Source: Nocardia anaemiae NBRC 100462
GTDB lineage: Bacteria; Actinomycetota; Actinomycetes; Mycobacteriales; Mycobacteriaceae
DNA length: 64,000 nucleotides
Assembly: GCF_001612725.1 (NCBI RefSeq)
Contig: NZ_BDAZ01000003.1
Coordinates: forward strand, 62,001-126,000
Reading direction: 5' to 3'
Notes under the pieces: model-generated
Told to the model about the DNA's origin: nothing
What the model saw: only the letters and a program-made list of their open reading frames with translations
Databases searched by the model: none
Part shown: piece after piece, positions 26,330-35,455 of the stretch
How the letters are laid out: each line of letters opens with the position of its first letter
How positions within the stretch are numbered: the stretch's first letter is position 1
Made by a program: the position numbers and the translations under genes

Positions 26330-27832
26330 ATGATCATCGATCCCAGTGGGCGCGGGCCCACCATGCGACAACTGTTGGTCGCCGGAGTATGCGGACTTAT
26401 CGTCTTCGCGCTGATCCTCGGCTTCCTGATGGCAAGATACCGAGGCTATTTCGTGCCCAAGGTGCATGTGGTCGCCGATGTGACCAACACCGGTGACGGG
26501 CTGCCGAGCGAGGCCGACGTGAAGTTCCGCGGCGTGCTGGTCGGCGCGGTCAAGGATGTCGATGTCGTCGCCAAGGGTGAGCGGCAGAAGGTACGGATCG
26601 ACCTGAAGCCGGAGTTCGCCAGCGGCATTCCGTCGAACGTCACCGCGCGGGTGGTGCCGAGCAACCTGTTCGCCGTCACCTCGGTGGAATTGGTCCCCCC
26701 CAAGGATCCCGCGGACAACGGCCTGCACGAGGGTTCCACCATCGAAGAGGACCTCAGCCAGGGCACCATCGCGCTGCAGGACACCCTCACCAAGGTCCGG
26801 ACCGTGCTCACCAAGCTCGACCCGGTGCAATTCGGCCGGGTACTCGGCACGCTCTCCCAGGCGCTGGACGGCAGCGGCCGGATGCCGGGCTCCACCATCG
26901 AGCGGCTGGACAAGTGGCTCACCTCGGTGGACGAGTCCATCCCGAATCTCGGTGTGCTGCTCGATGATTTCTCGGCCTCGGCTCATGCGCTCAATGAGTC
27001 CGCACCCGAATTGCTCGATGTGCTCGGCAGTTCGGTGAGGACCGCGCAGACCATCGCCGATCACCGGTCCCAGCTGATCGCCCTGATCAGCGGTACGGCG
27101 GGCACGGTCGATTCGGTCAACTCGCTGTTCGCCCGCAACGGCGATGTCGGCAAGCAGGTGACCGCGGGAACCAGCGATATGTTCGGCGCGCTCGCCGCGG
27201 ATGCGAATTCGATTCCGGACACCATCGCCTCGCTGAACAACTCGCTGCGTAAGTTGAGCACGACCTTCCACTGGGGCCCGCAGCGGCAAATGGTCTGGAA
27301 TGCCGGTGCGACGCTCACCCCGTACCGGCCCTACGAACAGGCGGACTGCCCGCGCTACGGCAATCTGGCCGGGCCCAGCTGTGCCACCGCACCCGTGGTT
27401 TCCGATCCCGGCTACCTGCCGGACTCGATGAAGCCGCGTTCGCTGGAAACGGCGCAGGGTTTGGCGAAACTGCCACTGCCCGCGGGCTTCCCGGAGATCC
27501 CCGGCCTCACCTCGCCGGGTGATCCGCTCGCGGCGGCATCGGCCGAGCTGAAGCCGACCAGCCCGTTCGCGGGTACGCCGCTGGAGGGGTTGTTCCCGAA
27601 TCCGGCGCCGCCCGCGCCGAATGCGCAACCCTCCGCCGACCAGCCCGCGGCTCCGGCCGTACCCGTCCAGCCGGCGAGTGCGCCCGTAACCGCCGGTCCG
27701 ATTTCGTATCAAGGAGATGCCGCTATCGTGGCCCTGCTCGGTCGTCGGCCGACGGCGGCCGAATACCTGCTGCTCAGTTCGGCAATGCGCGGGGGAACCC
27801 TGCAGGTCGGCGAAAGCGGTACCGCTAAATGA
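26330..27832 (+). CDS. mceA: MceA family substrate-binding protein with long Pro/Ala tail
   Basis: A 500-aa protein starting at MIIDPSGRGP. One N-terminal membrane anchor (residues about 15-36) precedes the MCE domain (about 40-115: VHVVADVTNTGDGLPSEADVKFRGVLVG, SNVTARVVPSN). A helical region with repeated Leu heptads follows to about residue 330, as in other Mce proteins that build a hexameric lipid tunnel. The C-terminal 120 residues are Pro/Ala-rich and end with a short conserved-looking segment (DAAIVALLGRRPTAAEYLLLSSAM). This is longer than mycobacterial Mce4A (about 400). The stop overlaps the mceB start by ATGA. Confidence 0.93.
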   Translation: MIIDPSGRGPTMRQLLVAGVCGLIVFALILGFLMARYRGYFVPKVHVVADVTNTGDGLPSEADVKFRGVLVGAVKDVDVVAKGERQKVRIDLKPEFASGIPSNVTARVVPSNLFAVTSVELVPPKDPADNGLHEGSTIEEDLSQGTIALQDTLTKVRTVLTKLDPVQFGRVLGTLSQALDGSGRMPGSTIERLDKWLTSVDESIPNLGVLLDDFSASAHALNESAPELLDVLGSSVRTAQTIADHRSQLIALISGTAGTVDSVNSLFARNGDVGKQVTAGTSDMFGALAADANSIPDTIASLNNSLRKLSTTFHWGPQRQMVWNAGATLTPYRPYEQADCPRYGNLAGPSCATAPVVSDPGYLPDSMKPRSLETAQGLAKLPLPAGFPEIPGLTSPGDPLAAASAELKPTSPFAGTPLEGLFPNPAPPAPNAQPSADQPAAPAVPVQPASAPVTAGPISYQGDAAIVALLGRRPTAAEYLLLSSAMRGGTLQVGESGTAK

Positions 27833-28872
27833 GCATTCGTAAACCACTCATCGGCTTCGGCCTGTTCGCGATCGTCTCGATCCTGGTCACCGTCGTCGTC
27901 TGGAATACGCTGGCGCGGGTCGTGGAGGGTAGTACCAACACCTACACCGCGACCTTCAGCGATGTGCTCGGTCTGCGCGAGGGCGATGACGTTCGAATGG
28001 CGGGCGTGCGGGTCGGCAAGGTCGAGAAGATCGAACTCACCCGCGATCCCAAGACCAAGAAGTCCCTCGCCGATGTGACGTTCATCGTGCAGCGCAACCA
28101 GACGGTGTACGACGACACCAAGGCATTGGTTCGCTACCAGAACTTGATCGGCCAGCGTTATATCGCGCTGGCGCCGGGCAAGGCGGCGAGCCCGGCGGCG
28201 TTGAAGAACAAGGCCACCATTCCGCTCGAGCGCACCGAACCGTCCTTCGACGTCTCGGGTCTGCTCAACGGATTCCAGCCGCTGTTCCAGGTGTTGCAGC
28301 CCGAACAGGTGAACCGGCTCTCGGAGACCTTCATCCAGGCATTGCAGGGTGACCGTGTTTCGTTGAGCTCGTTCATCACCCAGGCCGCGACCCTGGCCAC
28401 GGATTTCCAGCGCAGGGACGCGATTCTCAGCGATGTGATCACCAACCTCAGCGGCGTGATGTCCGGGTTGGCCAAGCGAGGTGATGAATTGGAGACCCTG
28501 GTTACCCAGACCCGGGCACTGATCGGCGGCCTGTACGACCAGGGCCAGTCGCTGCAGGCGTCCACGGTGCAGATCGCGGATGCGACCAGCGGGCTGGTCG
28601 ACATGCTCGGCAGGATCCAGCCGAAGCTGGTGACCGCACAGGATTCGACGAGTGCCGCGCTGACGCTGCTGATCGCCAACGGCGCGAAACTGGATCAGGC
28701 CGCGATCGACCTGCCCGCGGCGCTGTCCGCCATCGGCAAGTTCACCCAGGACGGCGCCTACGCCAACGCGTACTTCTGCAAGCTGGACGTCTCGCTGTAC
28801 GGCATCCTGCTCCCCCGCGGTCTGCTCCCACAGATCGGTGGCAACGGACAGTCGGCGGTGTGCCGCCCATGA
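27829..28872 (+). CDS. mceB: MceB family protein
   Basis: A 347-aa protein starting in an ATGA overlap with mceA. It has a signal anchor at residues 8-30 (IGFGLFAIVSILVTVVVWNTL), then the MCE domain at about 38-118 (YTATFSDVLGLREGDDVRMAGVRVGKVEKIEL) and a long helical domain. The end, CKLDVSLYGILLPRG, is a typical MceB tail. It is one subunit of the periplasm-spanning lipid tunnel. Confidence 0.93.
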   Translation: MSIRKPLIGFGLFAIVSILVTVVVWNTLARVVEGSTNTYTATFSDVLGLREGDDVRMAGVRVGKVEKIELTRDPKTKKSLADVTFIVQRNQTVYDDTKALVRYQNLIGQRYIALAPGKAASPAALKNKATIPLERTEPSFDVSGLLNGFQPLFQVLQPEQVNRLSETFIQALQGDRVSLSSFITQAATLATDFQRRDAILSDVITNLSGVMSGLAKRGDELETLVTQTRALIGGLYDQGQSLQASTVQIADATSGLVDMLGRIQPKLVTAQDSTSAALTLLIANGAKLDQAAIDLPAALSAIGKFTQDGAYANAYFCKLDVSLYGILLPRGLLPQIGGNGQSAVCRP

Positions 28873-29867
28873 TGACCAAGATCAAGGACAGGTTCAACAG
28901 CAACCGCTACTTCTGGCTGGGTGTCATCGGTGGTGTCCTCATCATCGTGCTGCTGATCGGCTCGAGCGCTTACAAGCTGATCGGCGTCGGTGAAAAGACG
29001 GTCAAGGCCGAGTTCGTGCAGACCGCCGGGGTCAAGGTCGGTGACAAGGTCAATGTCGCCGGTGTGCCGAGCGGTCATGTGTCCGGTGCGAAGCTGGAGA
29101 ACGGGCACATTCTGCTCACTCTCAGCGTGGACGACGATGTGAAGCTCGGACCGGATGCCAGGGCATCGATCAAGATGGCGACGCTGCTCGGTGCGCGCTA
29201 CGTCGATCTCGATCCCGGTGACGGGTCGGGGTTGAAGGGCGGCCGAATCCCGTTGTCCAACACCTCGGTTCCGTACAATCTGGCCGATGTGGTCGAGTAC
29301 GGCACCCCGAAGTTCGAGGCGCTCGACACCAAGCAGCTGGCCACCTCGCTCGATCTGATCAATAAGCAGATGGGCGATTCGCCCGCGCTGACCGCGCAGG
29401 CGCTGGACAGCATCGGCGCGCTGGCGAAGGTGATGGACTCGCGCAAGGCGGAGGTCGACAGCCTGCTCAAGGATCTCGACCGGGTCACCAGGATTCTCGG
29501 CGACAACCGCAACAGCGTGCTGCTGGTGATCACCCAGGGCGAGGCCATCGCCAACCGGGTGATGGAACGGCAGAGCCTGCTGCGCCAGCTGCTCGACAAT
29601 GTGTCGACGTTGAGCCGTCAGCTGCAGGAGATCGGCGCGGCCAATAACAACCAGCTCGGCCCGACCATCGAGCAGCTGAACATCATGGCGGAGGGCCTGC
29701 AGAAGAACAAGGACAACCTCGACCGGATGCTGCAGATCATGCCGGTGTCGGTGCGCACCTTCAACAACGCGTTCGGCAACGGTCCGTACGGTGAGGTCGG
29801 CCTGCCTTGGCTCTTCCCCGACAACTGGTTGTGCTTCGCCCATCTGATCGAGGGGTGCCAGGGATGA
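28869..29867 (+). CDS. mceC: MceC family protein
   Basis: A 332-aa protein. The start is the ATG inside an ATGA overlap with mceB (a second ATG follows at once; a GTG at 28860 is possible). A membrane anchor lies at about residues 14-37, then the MCE domain (about 43-120: VKAEFVQTAGVKVGDKVNVAGVPSGHVSG, KMATLLGARYVDLDPGDG). The helical domain ends with WLFPDNWLCFAHLIEGC, which carries two cysteines. It is part of the Mce hexamer. Confidence 0.93.
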   Translation: MMTKIKDRFNSNRYFWLGVIGGVLIIVLLIGSSAYKLIGVGEKTVKAEFVQTAGVKVGDKVNVAGVPSGHVSGAKLENGHILLTLSVDDDVKLGPDARASIKMATLLGARYVDLDPGDGSGLKGGRIPLSNTSVPYNLADVVEYGTPKFEALDTKQLATSLDLINKQMGDSPALTAQALDSIGALAKVMDSRKAEVDSLLKDLDRVTRILGDNRNSVLLVITQGEAIANRVMERQSLLRQLLDNVSTLSRQLQEIGAANNNQLGPTIEQLNIMAEGLQKNKDNLDRMLQIMPVSVRTFNNAFGNGPYGEVGLPWLFPDNWLCFAHLIEGCQG

Positions 29868-30970
29868 GACTGATGCGAATCAACCTGCGGCGTTTGGCCG
29901 AACCACTGATGATCAGCGCGGCCGCCCTAGCCGTCGGCAGTTGCTCGCTGGTGCCGAGTTCGGTGGACAGCGCATTGGGCAACACGATGACCATCACCGC
30001 GGACTTCGAGAACATCGCGGGTGTTTTCGAGGGCAATCCGGTCACGGTGCTCGGGCTGCAAGTGGGCAAGATCGACAAGATCATTCCCAAGGGCACCATG
30101 GTCGAGGTGCACATGACGGTCGATAAGGACGTCAAGATCCCGAAAGACGCGATGGCAGCGATCGTTTCGCCGTCCATCGTGACCGACCGGCATGTCGAAC
30201 TCACCCCCGCTTACACCCAGGGCGAGACCATGTCCAATGGCGCGCATCTGCCGAAGGCGAAGACCAAGACCCCGGTCGAGCTGGACACGATGCTCAAGAC
30301 CATCGATCAGTTCGCCGCGGCGCTCAAGCCGGAACCGGGTACCGAGGGTGTCGGCCCGCTGTCGGGGCGGGTGCTCTATCCGATGTTGAACGGCAACGGC
30401 GAGAAGATGCGCGACACCCTCAACGCGCTCTCCGGTGCGTTGAAGGTCGGCGTCGACAACAAGGACGCGGTCTCCAGCATCATCGTCAAGTTGAACGAGC
30501 TGACCACCATGCTGGCCGAAAACGACCAGTCGGTGCGCGATTTCAGTAATCGGATGACACAGATGACCGGTCTGCTCAGCGAGCAGGCCCCCGGTCTGGA
30601 GGCCACGCTGCAGCAGCTCAATGACTTCCTGGCCAATACCAGTTCGACCTTGGTGCAGTACCAGGGGCAGCTGGGCGCTTCGCTCGAGGGGCTGACCAAG
30701 GTGACCGATCAGCTGCGAGCCAACGCCCGCGGCCTCACCGAGGTCGTCGACCTCGCGCCGCTGCTCATGCAGAACCTGGACCGGTCGATGAACCGGCAGC
30801 TCGGGTATGTCCGGCTGCACGGCAACCTGCCGACCTTCCTCAACGGCGAACTGCTGAGTGTGTTCTGTGAACGGATTCAGATGCGCTCGGATGGTTGCCG
30901 TACCGGCAAACTGGAGGACCTCGGTCCGGACCTTGGTGTTACGGCGGCACTGCTGGGGATGACCAAATGA
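29864..30970 (+). CDS. mceD: MceD family protein with lipobox-like signal
   Basis: A 368-aa protein starting in an ATGA overlap with mceC (MRLMRINLRR). Unlike most MceD proteins, its N-terminus looks like a lipoprotein signal: two Arg-rich stretches, a short hydrophobic core and V-G-S-C with C27. The MCE domain follows at about residues 38-115 (ITADFENIAGVFEGNPVTVLGLQVGKIDKII). The helical domain has long Leu/Gln-rich stretches (EATLQQLNDFLANTSSTLVQ). The gene order is canonical, so it is the fourth Mce subunit; the lipid anchor is predicted. Confidence 0.92.
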   Translation: MRLMRINLRRLAEPLMISAAALAVGSCSLVPSSVDSALGNTMTITADFENIAGVFEGNPVTVLGLQVGKIDKIIPKGTMVEVHMTVDKDVKIPKDAMAAIVSPSIVTDRHVELTPAYTQGETMSNGAHLPKAKTKTPVELDTMLKTIDQFAAALKPEPGTEGVGPLSGRVLYPMLNGNGEKMRDTLNALSGALKVGVDNKDAVSSIIVKLNELTTMLAENDQSVRDFSNRMTQMTGLLSEQAPGLEATLQQLNDFLANTSSTLVQYQGQLGASLEGLTKVTDQLRANARGLTEVVDLAPLLMQNLDRSMNRQLGYVRLHGNLPTFLNGELLSVFCERIQMRSDGCRTGKLEDLGPDLGVTAALLGMTK

Positions 30971-32073
30971 GCGACCGGTTCACAGTGAAAGCTCGCCGCG
31001 CGGTGATCGCGCTGGCCGCGATATCCGGGATGGCCATCACCTCCGGCTGTGGTCTCACGGTGGAGAGCCTGCCGCTGCCCAAACCGGGCATGGCCGGTGA
31101 AACCTACACCCTGCACGCGAAATTCGAGAACGCGCTGAACCTGCCGGATCAGGCCAAGGTGAAGATCGGTGGTTCCGATGTCGGCGTGGTCTCGAATATC
31201 CAGACCAAGAACTTCGAGGCCATTGTCGATCTGAAGATCAGCAAGGACATCGAGCTGCCGGTGGGCAGCACGGCCGAACTACGGCAAGCCACCCCGCTCG
31301 GCGATGTGTTCATCGCGGTGTCGAAGGTCAAGGCGGATCCGGGCACACCGATGCTGCACGATGGCGACACCCTCGGTCGGGATAAGACCTCGGCGGGCGC
31401 CACCGTCGAGGAGCTGCTGATCTCGGTGTCCATGTTGTTCAACGGCGGTGGCGTAGCGGCGCTCACCAAACTGGGCTCGGAGCTGGACTCCATCGTCGGC
31501 GGCCGCGGTGACCAGATAGCGCATCTGATCAACGAAATGACCGGCGTAGTCGGCAGTTTGAACGACAACAGTGCTCGCATCGATAGTGTGCTCGCCGAGT
31601 TCGGCTCGCTGGCCAGCACCATCGAGTCGAGGCGTTCGGAGCTGGGACAGGTCGCGGACACCCTGCCGCAGATGATCGGCGCTGTCGCGGAGAACAACCG
31701 GGCCATCGGCGATCTGCTGCAGAAGATTTCGGTGACCAGCGCGGCGCTCGGCGACTATGCGAATACCTCCAGCGACCAGCTCAGCGATCTACTCGACAAT
31801 GTGCACAAGCTGATGAACGCTCTTTCACAGACCGAGCAGAACTTCGGTCCCGCATTGGATGCGTTGCACGAGATCCGCGGTCCGCTCGACGCGTCCTTCC
31901 GCGGTAACAGCCTCGCGGTCTACGCCACTGTCACCAATATCCACAACTTCAGCTTGTTGTCGGATCCGGCGCAGGGCAAGTTCTTCGACGGACGCGATCT
32001 CAGCGACTTCGCGGGCAGCCTGATCACCGTCCTGCAGGCCATTCAGGGACGACTGCAGGGGGGACACCGATGA
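30967..32073 (+). CDS. mceE: MceE family lipoprotein
   Basis: A 368-aa protein starting in an ATGA overlap with mceD (MSDRFTVKAR). The lipobox I-T-S-G-C places the modified cysteine at C28, as expected for MceE (Lpr) lipoproteins. The MCE domain covers about residues 45-120 (YTLHAKFENALNLPDQAKVKIGGSDVGVVSNI). The helical part follows and ends with the DFAGSLITVLQAIQGRLQGG tail. It is the fifth subunit of the transporter. Confidence 0.94.
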   Translation: MSDRFTVKARRAVIALAAISGMAITSGCGLTVESLPLPKPGMAGETYTLHAKFENALNLPDQAKVKIGGSDVGVVSNIQTKNFEAIVDLKISKDIELPVGSTAELRQATPLGDVFIAVSKVKADPGTPMLHDGDTLGRDKTSAGATVEELLISVSMLFNGGGVAALTKLGSELDSIVGGRGDQIAHLINEMTGVVGSLNDNSARIDSVLAEFGSLASTIESRRSELGQVADTLPQMIGAVAENNRAIGDLLQKISVTSAALGDYANTSSDQLSDLLDNVHKLMNALSQTEQNFGPALDALHEIRGPLDASFRGNSLAVYATVTNIHNFSLLSDPAQGKFFDGRDLSDFAGSLITVLQAIQGRLQGGHR

Positions 32074-33248
32074 GTTGGCTCGGCAAACTGATGCAGCGCA
32101 AGATGCTGCTGTCCACCATCGGCCTGGTGCTGGTGTTCATCATCGGCGCCAGCTATCTGCTGGTGAGCGTCATGCGGGTGAATCCGCTGAAGTCGACCTA
32201 TGCCGTCACGGTGGACCTGAACCGCTCCGGCGGTCTGCAGCCGGGCAACGATGTGACCCTGCGCGGCTATCGCATCGGCAAGGTGACCTCGATCGAGTTG
32301 GTCGATCGCGGAAAGTCCATTGCCGCGAAGGCCGAGATCGACTCGAAGTACAAGATTCCGGTCGACACCAAGGTCTCGGTGGGCGCGCTCTCCGGCGCCG
32401 GTGAGCAGTACATCGACTTCCGGCCGAATACCGAGCAGGCGCCGTTCCTCAAAGACGGCTCGGTCATCGAATTCGACGTGGAGAAGATCAAGACTCCGAC
32501 CCCGATCTGGTCGGTGCTCGACAACGCCAGCGCGCTGATCGCGCAGGTCGATCCGGATAAGTTCAGTGTCATCCTGGCCAACCTGGACACCGCGCTCAGC
32601 GGTGGCCCGGATCAGTTGCGCGGCATGGTCAACGGCATCAGCCTGGCCATGGCCGGATTCGACAATCTGCTGCCGCAGACCCAGAACCTGATCACCAATC
32701 TGCGCACCATCGCGAACACCACCTCGAACGCGCAGCCCGATCTGGGGACGCTGACCCGCAATTCGGGTCAATTGTTCGATCAGTTCAACAATGCCAACGC
32801 CGAATTGCAGGCGGTGCTGGAGAAGGCGCCGGGACAGCTGACCAGTCTCGGTGCGGTACTGGACAAGACGGCCGATCCGATCACCAGTCTCGCGGCGAAC
32901 TTCGCGGCGGTGACCAGGGCCGCGCAACTGCGGATTCCGGCGCTGCAGGCGCTGTTCCCGTCGCTGAACCTCGGGTTGTCCGCCGCTGGTGTGCCCGCGC
33001 ACGACAACGAGTTCCACGCTGTCGCCGATATCTGGGTCCGGCCGATCTGCCAGTACAAGCATGTGCCGATCCGCAATGAGGTCATCCAGGACGGCTCGCT
33101 GCCCAAGTGGAACTATTGCGAGAATCCGCCGCCCGGACTGCAGGTTCGCGGTTCGGCGAATGCGCCGCGACCGAATGTTCCGGACAATGGCGCGCAAATG
33201 CCGCCGGGTGCGGATCCGAATGAAATGACTCCGCCGCCGCTGCGGTGA
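32070..33248 (+). CDS. mceF: MceF family protein
   Basis: A 392-aa protein starting in an ATGA overlap with mceE (MSWLGKLMQR). A membrane anchor lies at residues about 12-32, followed by the MCE domain (VTVDLNRSGGLQPGNDVTLRGYRIGKVTSIEL, ending in SGAGEQYIDF) at about 45-120. The C-terminal 80 residues contain VRPICQYKHVPIRNEVI and a Pro/Asn-rich end. It closes the canonical A-F series. A small 8-bp hairpin (33305-33312 / 33327-33334) lies between it and the next gene. Confidence 0.94.
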   Translation: MSWLGKLMQRKMLLSTIGLVLVFIIGASYLLVSVMRVNPLKSTYAVTVDLNRSGGLQPGNDVTLRGYRIGKVTSIELVDRGKSIAAKAEIDSKYKIPVDTKVSVGALSGAGEQYIDFRPNTEQAPFLKDGSVIEFDVEKIKTPTPIWSVLDNASALIAQVDPDKFSVILANLDTALSGGPDQLRGMVNGISLAMAGFDNLLPQTQNLITNLRTIANTTSNAQPDLGTLTRNSGQLFDQFNNANAELQAVLEKAPGQLTSLGAVLDKTADPITSLAANFAAVTRAAQLRIPALQALFPSLNLGLSAAGVPAHDNEFHAVADIWVRPICQYKHVPIRNEVIQDGSLPKWNYCENPPPGLQVRGSANAPRPNVPDNGAQMPPGADPNEMTPPPLR

Positions 33249-33431
33249 TTCGAACACTGCGGTGAGTTGACACGGCGAGCGGTACGTATTCGATGGTGAG
33301 TTACCCCGGCCCTGGCCCGCGATCCCGGGCCGGGAATACTCCCCCGCAGAGTGCGAACGGTTCGTCCGATGCGGACCGACAAGGCAATATCGGTGCGCTC
33401 GGGTGCGCCGGGAAAGTGCAGGATTGTATCG

Positions 33432-34157
33432 ATGGCCACTGATGATGTCGGCGCCGAGAACGAGAACTCGGATGCCCCGAAAGAGGACGCCAAGCCGAAT
33501 GCGCCCGCCGAGGACAAGACGGTCGAGATCGGCAAGACGGGCGATGCGGTAGCCGCGGAGCCGACCCCGGCTGCCCCGAAGTCGGCGCAGGACAAGCTCG
33601 CCAAGGGCGCGGCACAGGTCCAGACCGCTGCCAAGGATCGGAGCGCACTGGTCCCGATCATCGCGGCGTTCGTCGCCGGTGTGCTGCTCGTCGCGGCGGT
33701 CACCGCCGTCGTGGTGTTCTACCGGCAGGCCAGCAATCGCGGCGATGAGTTGGACGCGCACGAGGCCGCCACCGCGGCCGCGTGCGATTACGGCAAGCTG
33801 ATCTCCACCTACGATCCGCAGACCATCGACGAGTACCTGAAGAAGGTGGATGCCGCGTCGACCGGTGACTGGAAGGATCAGTTCGCCAAGCTGGGCCAGG
33901 ACCTCAAGGGTGTCGTCATCGACGCCAAGGCCACCTCGTCCACCTACGACATGCAGTGCGGCTTCCAGTCCGGCGATACCGAGAGCGCGAATGTGCTTGT
34001 GGTGATCGGTCAGACCACCACCAATGTGAATATCGCCGCCGCGAACAAGCCGCCGAGCAAGGTTGAGCTCGTGGTCGTCGCCGGTCTGAAGAAGGTCGGT
34101 GACAAGTGGCTGGTCGACAAGTTCGACCTGCCCATTCTGAAGCAGATGGGCAACTGA
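33432..34157 (+). CDS. Mce-associated membrane protein (Mas)
   Basis: A 241-aa protein starting at MATDDVGAEN. Residues 1-70 are an acidic and Ala/Pro/Lys-rich cytosolic segment, residues 72-97 the single membrane span, and residues about 100-241 an extracytoplasmic domain with the Mas pattern (ACDYGKLISTYDPQTIDEYLKKV, DWKDQF, VVVAGLKKVGDKWLVDKFDLP). Mas proteins stabilise or assist Mce complexes in mycobacteria, where mce1 and mce4 usually carry two or more; here only one is present. It lies 183 bp after mceF and ends at a strong hairpin. Confidence 0.9.
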   Translation: MATDDVGAENENSDAPKEDAKPNAPAEDKTVEIGKTGDAVAAEPTPAAPKSAQDKLAKGAAQVQTAAKDRSALVPIIAAFVAGVLLVAAVTAVVVFYRQASNRGDELDAHEAATAAACDYGKLISTYDPQTIDEYLKKVDAASTGDWKDQFAKLGQDLKGVVIDAKATSSTYDMQCGFQSGDTESANVLVVIGQTTTNVNIAAANKPPSKVELVVVAGLKKVGDKWLVDKFDLPILKQMGN

Positions 34158-34181
34158 TCGGATCGGCTACTGGCGAAAGCG

Positions 34182-34219
34182 CCTCCGGGCGGGTGGGAAT
34201 GGCACCACCCGCCCGGAGG
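34182..34219. terminator. Strong terminator closing the mce operon
   Basis: A perfect 15-bp stem (34182-34196 / 34205-34219) with an 8-base loop, followed by TCTTT. It lies between the Mas gene and the convergent RNase H gene and can end both. Confidence 0.88.
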
Positions 34220-34258
34220 TCTTTCCGGCGGTCTTGCGCCCGGTCGCGCCCGGCGGAC

Positions 34259-34837
34259 TCAGAACAGCGTCAATGCCTGAGGTGCTGGCGCGACCGGCTT
34301 CCCCGCTGACCGCGGCCGGGCGGATTTCTTGGTCTTGTCGGAGGAGTCCTCGAGCACCGGCTGCAGCTCCGGGAGTTCCGCGGTCGGGACCTCACCGGCG
34401 GCCGCGGAGGCAGCAGCCTGTCTGGCCGCCTCACCCGCGAGGGTGTCGGCCATTTCGTTGTAGTAATTGCCGACATGTCCACGCACCCAACGGAATCGGA
34501 CCGGTCCCGGCCGGGAGGCGATGGCCCGGTCGATCTGTTTGATGAGTTCGACGTTCTTCACCGCGCCGCCGCTGGCGGTGCGCCAGCCATTGGTCCGCCA
34601 GCCGAAGATCCACTCCGAGGCGCATTTGATCGCATACAGCGAGTCGCTCTCGATGAACAGCGGTTCCTCGCCGGGGTGGGCGAGTACCGCCTCCAATAGC
34701 GCGCGCAACTCCGCGACCTGATTGGTTCCGGTGGCGGCTCCCCCACTGCGCGAACCGCCCTGATGATTGACCCAAGCCCAGCCGATGGCGCCGCCGGGAT
34801 TGCGGAGGCAGGATCCGTCGGTGCTCACGATGATCAT
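34259..34837 (-). CDS. rnhA: Ribonuclease HI with C-terminal extension
   Basis: A 192-aa protein; start chosen at MIIVSTDGSC because it aligns with the RNase H first strand. The catalytic acids are visible: D7 (STDGSC), E43 (QVAELRAL), D65 (IESDSLYAIK) and D131 (NEMADTLAG), with the flexible-loop His121 (VRGHVGN). It degrades the RNA strand of RNA-DNA hybrids in the cytosol. After residue 145 comes a 45-residue Ala/Pro/Lys-rich tail not found in E. coli RNase HI. It lies 10 bp after the SRPBCC gene, suggesting co-transcription. Confidence 0.93.
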   Translation of the reverse strand: MIIVSTDGSCLRNPGGAIGWAWVNHQGGSRSGGAATGTNQVAELRALLEAVLAHPGEEPLFIESDSLYAIKCASEWIFGWRTNGWRTASGGAVKNVELIKQIDRAIASRPGPVRFRWVRGHVGNYYNEMADTLAGEAARQAAASAAAGEVPTAELPELQPVLEDSSDKTKKSARPRSAGKPVAPAPQALTLF

Positions 34838-34847
34838 GGATGGCACC

Positions 34848-35318
34848 CTACGCAATCCGACCGACAAGATCGGTACCGTGGAATTGCTCTATCTCCCTTC
34901 GCAACTGGGATTCGGTGCGGCGCAGCGCCGAGCGCACGGCGGAATCCACCAGACGCAGGCACAGCCGACCGAAGAGCCCACTCGGTGGAGCGTACTCCGC
35001 CTCCGAGGTCAGCACCGAGCGTCCGTAGCCGAGCGGGTCGAAGCGCAGCGTCAACGTTCCTGACAACCGGCCGCGCAAGGTGTAGCCGAGCACCACATTG
35101 TGCCGGTATTCGGTGATCTCGCATTCGACGGTCGGCCGCCACAGTCCCAGCCTGATCCGTGTCGTGAAGACCGCACCGAGACCCTGGTCGAGCTCGCCTT
35201 TCGGCTCGAACGCGGCGACGGCGAACATCCAATCCGGTACGAACAGATGGTTGTCGGTATAGGTGAAGGCCACCTCGACCGGGGCTCCGACGTCGCTCGC
35301 GTACTTGATGTGGCCCAT
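34848..35318 (-). CDS. SRPBCC family (START-like) protein
   Basis: A 156-aa protein starting at MGHIKYASDV with AGGGAGGGG upstream. The pattern of a helix-grip fold is seen: IKYASDVGAPVEVAFTYTDN at the start, antiparallel strands (VFTTRIRLGLWRPTVECEI, GYTLRGRLSGTLTLRFDP) and a C-terminal helix (LVDSAVRSALRRTESQLRREIEQF). Such proteins bind hydrophobic ligands in the cytosol. No ligand is known. It precedes rnhA by 10 bp. Confidence 0.88.
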   Translation of the reverse strand: MGHIKYASDVGAPVEVAFTYTDNHLFVPDWMFAVAAFEPKGELDQGLGAVFTTRIRLGLWRPTVECEITEYRHNVVLGYTLRGRLSGTLTLRFDPLGYGRSVLTSEAEYAPPSGLFGRLCLRLVDSAVRSALRRTESQLRREIEQFHGTDLVGRIA

Positions 35319-35455
35319 AGGGCCCCTCCCTGTTGGCTGCCGCTAAAAGTACTACAGCTCTCCTCTTTATTCGAGGGGTTGCCGGGGATTTGGTTGGCGG
35401 GCTTACCACATCGATGACCGGGTGGTCGCTTGGTTTGCTGGACCGCGCGACCCAG

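Noticed and set aside
25412..27847. An 811-residue open frame on the minus strand across yrbEB and mceA
   Set aside because: It is antisense to genes with clear membrane segments and MCE domains, and its residues (Arg, Gly, Asp, His rich) are typical of high-GC shadow frames.
33305..33334. Terminator between mceF and the Mas gene
   Set aside because: An 8-bp stem with a 14-base loop is weak; it may only attenuate, so I mention it under mceF rather than as a feature.
32043..33761. A 572-residue minus-strand frame opposite mceF and the Mas gene
   Set aside because: No ribosome site or domain; the plus strand carries the operon with ATGA overlaps.
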